Origin: Thermoplasmata archaeon
Lineage (GTDB): Archaea; Thermoplasmatota; Thermoplasmata; Thermoplasmatales; Thermoplasmataceae
DNA length: 9,593 bases
NCBI GenBank assembly: GCA_021827885.1
Contig: JAKAUD010000145.1
Location: 1 to 9,593, forward strand
Direction of reading: 5' to 3'
The translations under genes were made by a program, and so were the position numbers. Under the pieces are notes generated by a model. That model saw only the letters and a list, made by a program, of their open reading frames with translations. It searched no databases and was not told the origin of the DNA. Of this stretch, positions 1 to 6,312 are shown one piece after another; within the stretch, counting starts at the first letter, position 1; the number at the start of each line of letters is the position of its first letter.

Positions 1-1
1 C

Positions 2-463
2 AACAAGATATCAGATATCCTGACACGCCAATACGACACAATGATAACAGAAGACCTGAACGTATCAGGCATGATGAAGAATCATAATCTTGCAAGGAGC
101 ATAGCAGATGCAGGATGGTCTTCCTTCTTCACAATGCTGAAAACCAAGGCATTGTCAAGGGGAAAGAACATAATAGAGATAGGAACGTTTGATCCCTCGT
201 CAAGGATGTGTTCACACTGCGGATATATCTATGACTTGAAACTCAGTGAAAGAACATGGACATGTCCAAGGTGCAATACAACACATGACAGGGAATGGAA
301 CGCATCAATAAACATAAAGAAATTTGGTCTCATAAAGACCGGAGTACCCACGGACAGTGGGGAATTGACGCCTGTGGACACAATCGCCTCTACTATATCC
401 CTTCTTGAGAAGGAAGGGATAAAGCAAGTGAAGTGGTTGAAGCAGGAAGCCCACGTTCTTTAG
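2..463 (+). CDS. tnpB: IS200/IS605-family TnpB, C-terminal part (cut by window edge)
   Basis: This is the C-terminal part of a TnpB protein, the RNA-guided RuvC-type nuclease carried by IS200/IS605/IS1341 elements. The frame is open to the left edge (residues before the first Met read NKISDILTRQYDT), so the ATG at 41 is internal and the real start lies outside. Visible marks are the RuvC-II glutamate in the ITEDLNV motif (Glu codon 50-52), a four-cysteine zinc ribbon (CSHCG at 209-223 and CPRC at 263-274), and the RuvC-III aspartate in THDREWNASINI (Asp codon 287-289). The RuvC-I aspartate would be upstream of the window. No frameshift or early stop is seen, so this end of the gene is intact. 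The stop codon lies within the element's right-end hairpin, as is common in this family. Whether a tnpA transposase accompanies it cannot be seen. The family call is secure; nuclease activity is inferred from family knowledge. Confidence 0.93.
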   Translation, partial: NKISDILTRQYDTMITEDLNVSGMMKNHNLARSIADAGWSSFFTMLKTKALSRGKNIIEIGTFDPSSRMCSHCGYIYDLKLSERTWTCPRCNTTHDREWNASINIKKFGLIKTGVPTDSGELTPVDTIASTISLLEKEGIKQVKWLKQEAHVL

Positions 464-480
464 ACGTGGGAGGATGTCAC
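450..480 (+). mobile_element. IS200/IS605-type right end: subterminal hairpin and terminal GGATGTCAC
   Basis: A perfect 7-bp stem (CCCACGT at 450-456, ACGTGGG at 464-470) encloses a 7-nt loop that contains the tnpB stop codon TAG at 461-463. It is followed by AGGATGTCAC to 480. Single-strand transposons of this family end in a subterminal hairpin and a short cleavage-site sequence, and the position right after tnpB fits. By family knowledge the same segment forms the 3' part of the guide (omega/reRNA) scaffold, so the flanking DNA from about 481 would supply the guide. The exact last base of the element is inferred from similar ends and not proven here. Confidence 0.75.
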
Positions 481-887
481 TTTCCGCGTATAGAGTATAT
501 ACCTGACTAAATGGGCTGTAGGCTGAGAGCCTCCTGCAATGTCAAATCAGAAAAATGTACCTAAGTTTCGAGATTTAGTGAAAAACCTAACAGATTGCTT
601 AAATCAAAAGAAAAATGCGGAGGGGCGTGTGCGATTAATGTTTTAATCGAATCTCCTATAAATGGATAGATAGTGAGTTGTCCAATTAAGCAAGTGGGTG
701 TCAAAAGCTGCAATGCCCATTTAAGCGTTCGCAATCTGGACTACAATAGCTATTTGACGAGATTGGATAAGCACTCTTTACAATTACGGCCGTTGTGTAG
801 GTTCAGAATTGAGGTAACACTAATAAGAGGAATCTGACAGAACGAGAAGAAACGACAACAATACCTCGCCCTAGGCTAGACACTTTT
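481..887. other. 407-bp stretch without a convincing gene; several perfect hairpins
   Basis: No reading frame of useful length is open on either strand; the longest noticed are about 35 to 55 codons and match nothing I recognise. The stretch contains short perfect hairpins: AGGCT-GAG-AGCCT (520-532), CTAAGT and ATTTAG around a 6-nt loop (561-578, one G-T pair), and CGATTAA-TGTT-TTAATCG (632-649) flanked by GGAG and CTCC. A 6-bp pair GAGGTA/TACCTC (811-816 and 862-867) could close a longer arm. I looked for hallmarks of SRP RNA, RNase P RNA, 5S rRNA, tRNA and a TPP riboswitch and found none complete. It may be an unassigned structured RNA, the residue of a decayed element beside the tnpB end, or plain intergenic DNA. 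Confidence 0.5.
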
Positions 888-1325
888 CTACTTCAGACGT
901 TCTGACATTTCCTTGGATCTAACATGGCTAACATTCTGGTGAACTTCGGGAAATCCCTCATCATTTGAGACCAGGAAGTCCGCGCGTAGTTGGACAGCAG
1001 TCGCGAGTACCATCGCATCTGGAAGTTTCAATCGTGTATTTGCCCTTATAATGGCTGAAGAGACTGCAATATCTAACGACAGAGGCACAACTCTGAAATT
1101 TTCATTCGTCAAGATTGCCGATAAGAATCCACTGGCATCTTTATCTCTCTTATCAACATAGAATCCCGTTAGAACTTCAGAGATCACCAGCGTTGGTATA
1201 ATGCCCTCAAGAACTCCGCTTTCAATTGCCAGCAATACTTCTCTCGAATGTTTGTAATACGGTGTTTCTTTGTTAAGAACATTAAGGAAAACATTGGTAT
1301 CTATGCAAGCTCTAATCCCATTCAT
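888..1325 (-). CDS. vapC: VapC-type PIN-domain ribonuclease toxin
   Basis: This 145-residue protein is a single PIN domain, the size usual for VapC toxins, which are Mg-dependent endoribonucleases that typically cut tRNA or rRNA when freed from their antitoxin. The acidic active-site residues are all visible: Asp9 in CIDTN, Glu50 in VISEV, Asp103 in LPDAMVLATA, and Asp122 in VSNDEGF. The ATG start at 1325 lies inside the end of the upstream antitoxin gene, giving a 14-bp overlap, which is typical of translationally coupled vapBC pairs and supports both the start and the pairing. No promoter is seen between the two genes, so transcription should come from the vapB promoter. The gene appears intact. 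The target RNA cannot be deduced from sequence. It lies in an accessory-looking region between a tnpB end and a tRNA gene. Confidence 0.9.
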   Translation of the reverse strand: MNGIRACIDTNVFLNVLNKETPYYKHSREVLLAIESGVLEGIIPTLVISEVLTGFYVDKRDKDASGFLSAILTNENFRVVPLSLDIAVSSAIIRANTRLKLPDAMVLATAVQLRADFLVSNDEGFPEVHQNVSHVRSKEMSERLK

Positions 1326-1545
1326 CTCTGATTTTTTTCATGGACTTCGTTGCTTTCTCACTGAGTGGGGAAGTACTCTCTAAAAGTGATACTAGGCTCT
1401 TTTCCTCTGCCTTCTTGATTATGATGTCATCGCCTTTTTGCTCAAAGAGTATTCGATCTCCCCTTGATATTCCAAGAGTTTTCCTTATTTCTGCGGGAAT
1501 CGTGATTTGGCCCTTTGATGTTATTTTACCTAGATCTAATATCAT
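1312..1545 (-). CDS. vapB: VapB-type AbrB/SpoVT-fold antitoxin
   Basis: This is a 77-residue antitoxin with an N-terminal swapped-hairpin AbrB/MazE-like DNA-binding domain: the signature GKITSKGQITIPAEIRKTLG followed by GDRILFEQ covers about residues 5-38. The charged C-terminal tail (to DEWD) is expected to bind and block the VapC active site. I chose the ATG at 1545 rather than the in-frame TTG at 1563: the TATA-like element near 1574-1582 would place transcription start at about 1553, downstream of the TTG, and the family signature begins a few residues after the ATG. The stop codon overlaps the start of vapC. Such antitoxins usually repress their own operon, alone or with VapC. A 9-bp inverted repeat flanks the TATA box here. 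The specific partner assignment rests on gene overlap. Confidence 0.88.
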   Translation of the reverse strand: MILDLGKITSKGQITIPAEIRKTLGISRGDRILFEQKGDDIIIKKAEEKSLVSLLESTSPLSEKATKSMKKIRDEWD

Positions 1546-1564
1546 ATTCCTACCTGTAAGCAAT

Positions 1565-1608
1565 CTATTCCTTACATTTAAGCCTTACTAACCATTTAGA
1601 AGGAATAG
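1565..1608. promoter_or_regulatory. Inverted repeat around the vapBC TATA box, candidate operator
   Basis: CTATTCCTT (1565-1573) and AAGGAATAG (1600-1608) are perfect 9-bp inverted arms separated by 26 bp that include the TATA-like element. A further ATTCCT half-site lies at 1546-1551, exactly 21 bp (two helical turns) from the ATTCCT at 1567-1572, right at the translation start. This arrangement fits autoregulation by a VapB dimer, which is inferred and not shown. Confidence 0.4.
1574..1582 (-). promoter_or_regulatory. TATA box of vapBC
   Basis: CTTAAATGT on the minus strand lies about 33 bp upstream of the chosen vapB ATG, so a start site near 1553 would leave a leader of about 8 nt. It sits between the arms of the inverted repeat described separately. 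It is a TATA-like match only, with no experimental support. Confidence 0.45.
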
Positions 1609-1668
1609 GGGATAAGAAAGTATCCTCCATCTCAAATTTCGTCGTTGTTCACTATGCATTTCACAAAA

Positions 1669-1753
1669 TGCGGAGGGCCGGATTTGAACCGGCGAACCCC
1701 AACGGGAATGGACCCTAAATCCATCGCCTTTAACCTAGCTCGACAACCTCCGC
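1669..1753 (-). tRNA. tRNA-Leu (anticodon UAG)
   Basis: Read on the minus strand this is an 85-nt class II tRNA. The acceptor arms GCGGAGG and CCTCCGC pair over seven bases and are followed by discriminator A. The anticodon stem ATGGA/TCCAT holds the loop TTTAGGG, giving anticodon UAG. A long variable arm (CCC-GTT-GGG core) marks the leucine/serine class, and the T arm is GCCGG-TTCAAAT-CCGGC. No intron is seen. CCA is not encoded and must be added after transcription. The anticodon with the variable arm and discriminator A identifies leucine, reading CUN codons, chiefly CUA. Confidence 0.96.
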
Positions 1754-1776
1754 TTTCTTAACCTACATTGCAGAGG

Positions 1777-1789
1777 ATATATTAAAAAT
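1777..1789 (-). promoter_or_regulatory. TATA box of tRNA-Leu
   Basis: An A+T-only stretch read on the minus strand as ATTTTTAATATAT lies 24 to 36 bp upstream of the mature tRNA 5' end. It is the only strong TATA-like element in this gap and is at the distance expected for an archaeal tRNA gene with a leader of a few bases. Confidence 0.6.
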
Positions 1790-1942
1790 CTTCAAAGCTG
1801 GACGACTATGTGATTGATGTCAATCTTTTTGATCGCATTTACGAAAATCATTTGTTTTGCTGGTCATATGAAGATATAGGAACTGTCATGCGCGAAGTTT
1901 CATAAGCATAAGATCATTAGGTTATTTGATAAGAATTTGAAA

Positions 1943-2524
1943 ATGGAAGAGATAATCAGTCCTGAAAAAATATTGCATCTATCCTTAAACATTAAAGGTA
2001 CAATTTTTGAAAATGTTTTCAGTAAAATGGAATTCCTTGGTGCATACGAATATATCATGGAACAATTTCAGAACTTAATGATTCCTACCCTAAGCGTTTC
2101 GATAACCCCCAATAATTTCTATTCTTCCAGATATAGAGATGAAAAAGACCAGAGAAGGCTTAAGAATGTTGCGCCAAGAGGCCCCCAGCACGACGAATTT
2201 ATGGGAAAATTTTATTCTTTGGTCAAAAAGTTTCCACCAATTTCTTCTTTTGAAACAAATTGCATAGACATCATGACCGATATTGATATATCTAACGCTA
2301 TAAGACAGAGCGGAAAAAAAGTGATAGTGCTCAGCGGCTTCACCACAGATAGTGAAATAATGATTAATTCTTCATTATTGCATTACAACGGATTTATTCC
2401 AGTTGTCATTTCAGACGCAACCTCCACATTCTCCGAAAGAATGTTCTTTACCGCCCTGGAGTTCATATCACTTAGTGGGGAGGTAATAGATTCCAGAGAC
2501 TTGATGAAGATATGGGGCTATTGA
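1943..2524 (+). CDS. Isochorismatase-fold (cysteine hydrolase family) protein, catalytic residues apparently lost
   Basis: This 193-residue protein has the layout of the isochorismatase-like hydrolases: an N-terminal hydrophobic strand (ILHLSLN), a middle KKFPPISSFETN segment matching the family's K..YSAF.GT region, and a late segment KKVIVLSGFTTDSEIMINSSL then GFIPVVISDATSTF that matches the family's V.G..TD.CV..TA and DA.A pattern. Two catalytic positions differ. The nucleophilic cysteine after TD is Glu138, and the usual N-terminal aspartate after the first strand is Asn16. The lysine region is kept (Lys95/Lys96). It therefore probably does not carry out normal cysteine-hydrolase chemistry and may be a pseudoenzyme. 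The ATG at 1943 is preferred to the TTG two codons earlier. The only upstream TATA-like stretch (about 1898-1912) is weak. The fold call is by motif only; the function is unknown. Confidence 0.7.
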   Translation: MEEIISPEKILHLSLNIKGTIFENVFSKMEFLGAYEYIMEQFQNLMIPTLSVSITPNNFYSSRYRDEKDQRRLKNVAPRGPQHDEFMGKFYSLVKKFPPISSFETNCIDIMTDIDISNAIRQSGKKVIVLSGFTTDSEIMINSSLLHYNGFIPVVISDATSTFSERMFFTALEFISLSGEVIDSRDLMKIWGY

Positions 2525-2541
2525 GCACATATCCCATCATT

Positions 2542-3813
2542 CTAAAGAATTAATTGCTCCATCTGGACCTTTCTTGCATTCACACCAATATCTGAAACCT
2601 GAAATTCCAGATTGCCGTATAATTTTGCCTTTTCTTTTCCAGAAAAAACAGCCGCAGCTATTCTTCCTATTGCATCTCCCTTCATAATGCCGCTGCCACT
2701 TGTACCCGAGATTACTGTAAGATTCAATTCTTTAAAAATATTCGGGGTCATATCCGCAGTGTTATAGGAATAATATCCAGCCCAGCTTCCGGTCAGGGAG
2801 GCACCTTCGAAATTCTTGCAATATGAAGTGAGAATCTGATATATGCTATTTTCATAGAAATCGCGTTCAGGCTGGGGATCTTCCGACATTGTGAAATCCC
2901 TTGCCAGATCATCAGCGACCCCGATCCACATAGAGCGATATTTTGGAGCAGGTCTCAAGAATACTCCGTGTGATGGCAAAATGGTGAACGGCATAATATC
3001 CTCATCAGTGTGTACACTCTCTGACAGCATCTCCACGATCCTATCGTTTGTTACCTGGAATACCTGCCTCTTCTTTGGTCTCTCGTGCCCATCAATTCCG
3101 GTCTTATCAAGAAGGCCAGAGGTGTAAACGTCTGCTGCCATTATGTATTCGTCCCCTGAATAAGTACCCTTATTTGTCTGTAAACTTCCTATCTTTTTTC
3201 TCTGCCAGATAAAGGGTTCACCCGGGTAATCCAGTGGATCCGTTGGAACGACTTTTAATCCTGAAACCGTTGTGCCAAAATCAAATTCTATTCCAAGCTT
3301 CACGCATTCCTTAAAATAGTAATCGGCAAGGAGTTCCGGTTCTATAATCCCACAATTCTTGCCAACATAACCCTTATCGTAGCCTTCCAGATTCATCAAT
3401 TTTCTCTGTTCTGGTTCAAGTTCATAATCAATATTCAATGATGATTTTATTTCGTCTCTATCAACTATCTCAATCTTCACGCCGGAAGAAAGCTCCTGAA
3501 GCATTGCATCCATAGGGGATTTATCCTTTACAAGAAACAGATAACCATTAAAATGTAAGCCGATATCAAACCCTAAACTTTTCTGGATCTTTTTGTAGAA
3601 TTCAATAGAAGTGGAGGCTAATTGCCTATTTACTTTTGTTTTAAAAATGTCGCGGAAACCTGCGGCGCTCTTTCCAGTATTTCCCTGTCCGTAGCTGTTT
3701 TGTTTGTCTATGACCAAAATGCTCAAATCGTGATTTTCTTCTTTTATATGCAGCGCCGTTGACAATCCAGATATTCCGGCCCCTATGATGATAACATCAT
3801 ACCTTCTTTCCAT
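2542..3813 (-). CDS. FAD-dependent oxidoreductase, DAO (D-amino-acid/sarcosine oxidase-like) family
   Basis: This 423-residue flavoprotein begins with a Rossmann dinucleotide-binding fold: YDVIIIGAGISGLSTA places GxGxxG at residues 11-16, with the ribose-binding acid Asp36 at the end of the second strand (LVIDK). A K-S-A-A-G-F segment at 48-53 matches the usual region after the FAD motif in DAO proteins, and the C-terminal DMTPNIF...VISGTSGSGIMKGDAIGRIAA (about 354-387) matches the family's closing FAD-contact segment. Proteins of this family oxidise amines or hydroxy-acids; the substrate cannot be told here. One deviation is AADVYTSGLL near 226-235, where most relatives have AAG. The ATG at 3813 has a TATA box centred 25 bp upstream, indicating a leaderless message. 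It converges on the isochorismatase-like gene with 17 bp between stop codons. No signal peptide or membrane segment is visible. Confidence 0.85.
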   Translation of the reverse strand: MERRYDVIIIGAGISGLSTALHIKEENHDLSILVIDKQNSYGQGNTGKSAAGFRDIFKTKVNRQLASTSIEFYKKIQKSLGFDIGLHFNGYLFLVKDKSPMDAMLQELSSGVKIEIVDRDEIKSSLNIDYELEPEQRKLMNLEGYDKGYVGKNCGIIEPELLADYYFKECVKLGIEFDFGTTVSGLKVVPTDPLDYPGEPFIWQRKKIGSLQTNKGTYSGDEYIMAADVYTSGLLDKTGIDGHERPKKRQVFQVTNDRIVEMLSESVHTDEDIMPFTILPSHGVFLRPAPKYRSMWIGVADDLARDFTMSEDPQPERDFYENSIYQILTSYCKNFEGASLTGSWAGYYSYNTADMTPNIFKELNLTVISGTSGSGIMKGDAIGRIAAAVFSGKEKAKLYGNLEFQVSDIGVNARKVQMEQLIL

Positions 3814-3834
3814 GCCGCCTTAATCCTTCAGCGT

Positions 3835-3842
3835 GATATATC
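3835..3842 (-). promoter_or_regulatory. TATA box of the FAD oxidoreductase gene
   Basis: GATATATC is centred about 25 bp upstream of the ATG at 3813, the spacing that places transcription start at or next to the start codon. No ribosome-binding sequence precedes the ATG, as expected for a leaderless archaeal mRNA. Confidence 0.6.
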
Positions 3843-3923
3843 TATTGCTGAAAATGGATAGAGGTTCAAGTATTATCACTTGAAAATCAAAATGTCTATA
3901 AAGTGAAATACCAATGCTCATAA

Positions 3924-3933
3924 TTTTAAAATA
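3924..3933 (+). promoter_or_regulatory. TATA box of the VAT gene
   Basis: TTTTAAAATA is centred about 27 bp upstream of the VAT start codon, again implying a leaderless or nearly leaderless transcript. The intergenic space of 141 bp is shared with the divergent FAD oxidoreductase promoter, and the two TATA boxes are about 90 bp apart. Confidence 0.6.
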
Positions 3934-3954
3934 GGTAATAAACGATATTGGGGT

Positions 3955-6198
3955 ATGAGTTACGCTTATGGAGACGGCATTACACTAAGAGTTGCAGAGG
4001 CAAATTCAACCGACCCCGGAATGTCAAGGGTCAGGCTGGACGAAGAATCCAGGATTGCTCTTGGGGCTGAAATAGGAGATGTCGTTGAAATAGAAAAAAC
4101 AAAGAAGACCGTAGGTCGAGTTTTCAGGGCGAGACCAGAAGACGAAAACAAGGGGATCGTCAGGATAGATAGCGTTCTGAGAAACAACTGTGGGGGCTCA
4201 ATCGGGGAAAAGGTTAAGGTCAGGAAAGTAAGGACTGAGATAGCTTCAAAGGTCGTCCTTGCCCCAATAATAAGGAAAGATCAGAGAGTCAGGTTTGGAG
4301 AGGGAATAGATGATTTCGTTCAAAAAGCACTCATCCGGAGGCCCATGCTGGAACAGGATAATATCAGCGTGCCAGGTCTGACTCTTGCCGGGCATTCAGG
4401 TTTACTTTTCAAGGTAATCAAGACAACTCCCTCCAAGGTTCCCATAGAGATAGGGGAGGTTACCAAGATAGAAATCAGGGAGGAACCCGCTTCTGAAGTT
4501 CTTGAAGACGTTTCAAGGATCAGTTATGAGGATATTGGGGGACTTTCAGATCAGCTTGGCAAGGTTAGGGAAATAATCGAGCTTCCGCTAAAGCACCCCG
4601 AACTTTTTGAAAGGCTTGGAATAAGGCCGCCAAAGGGAGTATTGCTTTATGGACCACCAGGAACGGGGAAGACGCTCATAGCCAGAGCTGTTGCAAATGA
4701 ATCAGGTGCGAATTTTTATTCAATAAACGGCCCGGAAATCATGAGCAAGTACTATGGACAGAGTGAACAGAAACTTCGTGAAATTTTCACTGAAGCTGAG
4801 AACAAGGAGCCATCGATTATATTTATCGATGAAATAGATTCAATCGCACCAAAAAGGGAGGAAGTCCAGGGCGAAGTTGAAAGGAGGGTTGTCGCTCAAC
4901 TTCTAACCCTTATGGACGGTCTCAAGGAACGTGGTCATGTCATCGTCATAGGTGCAACAAACAGGATCGATGCAGTTGATCCAGCTTTGAGGAGGCCAGG
5001 TAGATTCGACAGGGAAATTAACATTGGCGTTCCGGATAAGAAGGGCAGGCGAGAAATTCTTAACATTCACTCCAGAGCAATGCCACTTGGAATGGATGAA
5101 GAGAGAAAGTCAAAATTCCTTGATGAAATTGCGGATATGACATACGGTTTTGTAGGAGCAGATCTCGCCGCGCTTTCCAGGGAATCTGCAATGAACTCTT
5201 TGAGAAGATATCTCCCTGAGATCGATCTGGACAAGCCAATACCAACGGAGATACTGGAAAAGATGGCTGTCACCGAGGATGATTTTCTGGAGGCACTAAA
5301 ATCAATAGAACCAAGCAGCCTGAGGGAAGTTACTGTTGAGATTCCAAACATACACTGGGATGACATTGGCGGTCTTGAGGATGTGAAGAGGGAATTGAGG
5401 GAAAGCGTAGAACTGCCTCTTCAAAAGCCAGAAATTTTCAAGAATCTTGGAATCAGGGCTCCAAAGGGTTTCCTGCTTTATGGTCCACCAGGAGTCGGAA
5501 AAACATTGCTTGCGAAGGCTGTAGCAAACGAGAGCAATGCCAATTTTATATCAGTGAAAGGACCAGAAGTGCTCAGCAAATGGGTAGGTGAAAGTGAGAA
5601 GGCTGTACGGGAGATATTCAAGAAAGCCAAGCAGGTAGCCCCTACCATAGTCTTCCTTGATGAGATTGACTCAATCGCCCCAAGGAGGGGAAGCACCGGG
5701 GATTCTGGTGTAACAGAACGTATTGTGAACCAGCTGCTTACATCAATGGATGGGATAGAGGTATTGCAGGGAGTAGTTGTAGTTGGGGCTTCTAACAGGC
5801 CTGACATCCTTGACAGCGCTCTTCTAAGGGCAGGAAGATTTGACAAGATGATATACATTCCACCACCAGATGCAGAGGGCAGGCTCAAGATTCTCAAGGT
5901 TCACACGAAGAATATGCCACTTGCACCCGGTGTTGATCTGAAAAAAATAGCAAACATCAGCGAGGGTTATGTCGGTGCGGATCTTGAAAATCTTGTGAGG
6001 GAAGCAGGAATGATAGCCTATAGGAAAGACCTAAACGCATCGAAAGTGACACAGGAAGATTTCATGGACGCACTGAACGCAATAAAACCTTCCGTTGACG
6101 ATGAAGTTCTCAAGTTCTACAATAATATAAGCAGCAACATGGGGAAGAGCATCAGGGAACGGAGAAAGGATTTAGAGGTTTCTGGATTGTATCAGTGA
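3955..6198 (+). CDS. vat: VAT: Cdc48/p97-family AAA+ unfoldase with two ATPase rings
   Basis: This 747-residue protein is the archaeal Cdc48/p97 homologue called VAT in Thermoplasma (about 745 residues there), a cytoplasmic homohexamer that unfolds proteins for the 20S proteasome. Residues 1 to about 185 form the N domain (double-psi barrel plus beta-clam, starting [19 protein letters not shown]). The D1 ring has Walker A GPPGTGKT at 233-240 and Walker B ending Asp292-Glu293; the D2 ring has Walker A GPPGVGKT at 510-517 and Walker B ending Asp569-Glu570. Both rings carry the sensor and arginine-finger regions (RRPGRFDRE in D1, RAGRFDK in D2), so both should hydrolyse ATP. The last residues, GLYQ, form a hydrophobic-Tyr-X tail used by proteasome partners to dock and open the 20S gate. 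The start is supported by alignment with VAT and a TATA box 27 bp upstream. The gene is intact with no insertions. Confidence 0.97.
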   Translation: MSYAYGDGITLRVAEANSTDPGMSRVRLDEESRIALGAEIGDVVEIEKTKKTVGRVFRARPEDENKGIVRIDSVLRNNCGGSIGEKVKVRKVRTEIASKVVLAPIIRKDQRVRFGEGIDDFVQKALIRRPMLEQDNISVPGLTLAGHSGLLFKVIKTTPSKVPIEIGEVTKIEIREEPASEVLEDVSRISYEDIGGLSDQLGKVREIIELPLKHPELFERLGIRPPKGVLLYGPPGTGKTLIARAVANESGANFYSINGPEIMSKYYGQSEQKLREIFTEAENKEPSIIFIDEIDSIAPKREEVQGEVERRVVAQLLTLMDGLKERGHVIVIGATNRIDAVDPALRRPGRFDREINIGVPDKKGRREILNIHSRAMPLGMDEERKSKFLDEIADMTYGFVGADLAALSRESAMNSLRRYLPEIDLDKPIPTEILEKMAVTEDDFLEALKSIEPSSLREVTVEIPNIHWDDIGGLEDVKRELRESVELPLQKPEIFKNLGIRAPKGFLLYGPPGVGKTLLAKAVANESNANFISVKGPEVLSKWVGESEKAVREIFKKAKQVAPTIVFLDEIDSIAPRRGSTGDSGVTERIVNQLLTSMDGIEVLQGVVVVGASNRPDILDSALLRAGRFDKMIYIPPPDAEGRLKILKVHTKNMPLAPGVDLKKIANISEGYVGADLENLVREAGMIAYRKDLNASKVTQEDFMDALNAIKPSVDDEVLKFYNNISSNMGKSIRERRKDLEVSGLYQ

Positions 6199-6213
6199 AA
6201 CCACAATATCAAC

Positions 6214-6226
6214 TTTTTTTAGTTTT
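6214..6226 (+). terminator. T-rich terminator after VAT
   Basis: A run of seven T (6214-6220), then AG and a further T run, starts 15 bp after the VAT stop codon. Archaeal RNA polymerase stops at such U-tracts without a hairpin. It lies ahead of the next gene's own TATA box, supporting separate transcription units. Confidence 0.55.
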
Positions 6227-6245
6227 CCATAGATTTTGATAAAAC

Positions 6246-6255
6246 TTCAAATATC
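6246..6255 (+). promoter_or_regulatory. TATA box of the 124-residue protein gene
   Basis: TTCAAATATC is centred about 25 bp upstream of the ATG at 6276, the leaderless spacing used by other genes in the window. It overlaps the first copy of the TTCAAATA repeat listed separately. Confidence 0.5.
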
Positions 6256-6312
6256 TTGTTTCAAATAGCATAAGAATGGATAAAGGAGTAGACATATCTT
6301 TTCAAATAGCAT
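6246..6312 (+). repeat. Direct repeats across the start of the 124-residue gene
   Basis: The octamer TTCAAATA occurs at 6246-6253, 6260-6267 and 6302-6309, that is at offsets of 14 and 42 bp. The last two copies are part of a longer repeat: ATATCTTGTTTCAAATAGCA plus T at 6251-6271 and ATATCTTTTCAAATAGCAT at 6294-6312, identical except for a 2-base gap. The second long copy is inside the coding region and encodes ISFQIA. The repeats could be an operator or the trace of a small duplication. Confidence 0.7.

Noticed and set aside
515..545. GGCTGAGAGCC resembling the CTGAGA core of a TPP riboswitch
   Set aside because: The second conserved half of the TPP aptamer (GAACCTGA with a following GGATAATGCC-like segment) is absent downstream, and no thiamine gene follows.
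539..646. A 35-codon frame starting MSNQKNVPKF, possibly the start of a transposase
   Set aside because: It stops quickly, and the continuation in the other frames is broken by many stops with no recognisable domain. It is not enough to call a pseudogene.
505..870. SRP RNA or RNase P RNA in the gene-free stretch
   Set aside because: The SRP helix 8 GGTCAGG/GGAGCAGCA elements and the RNase P GGAAAGTCC and ACAGAAA-type conserved regions are not found on either strand.
1312..1563. Extended vapB starting from TTG at 1563
   Set aside because: The TATA-like element would place transcription start downstream of this codon, and the ATG at 1545 fits the family's usual N-terminus.
1340..1591. 83-codon open frame on the plus strand opposite vapB
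   Set aside because: It lies antisense to vapB, whose family signature is clear, and its own translation is low-complexity and unrecognised. It is a shadow frame.
5060..5897. Long antisense open frames (61, 99 and 139 codons) within the VAT gene
   Set aside because: They run opposite a strongly conserved gene and encode nothing recognisable; they arise from VAT codon structure.
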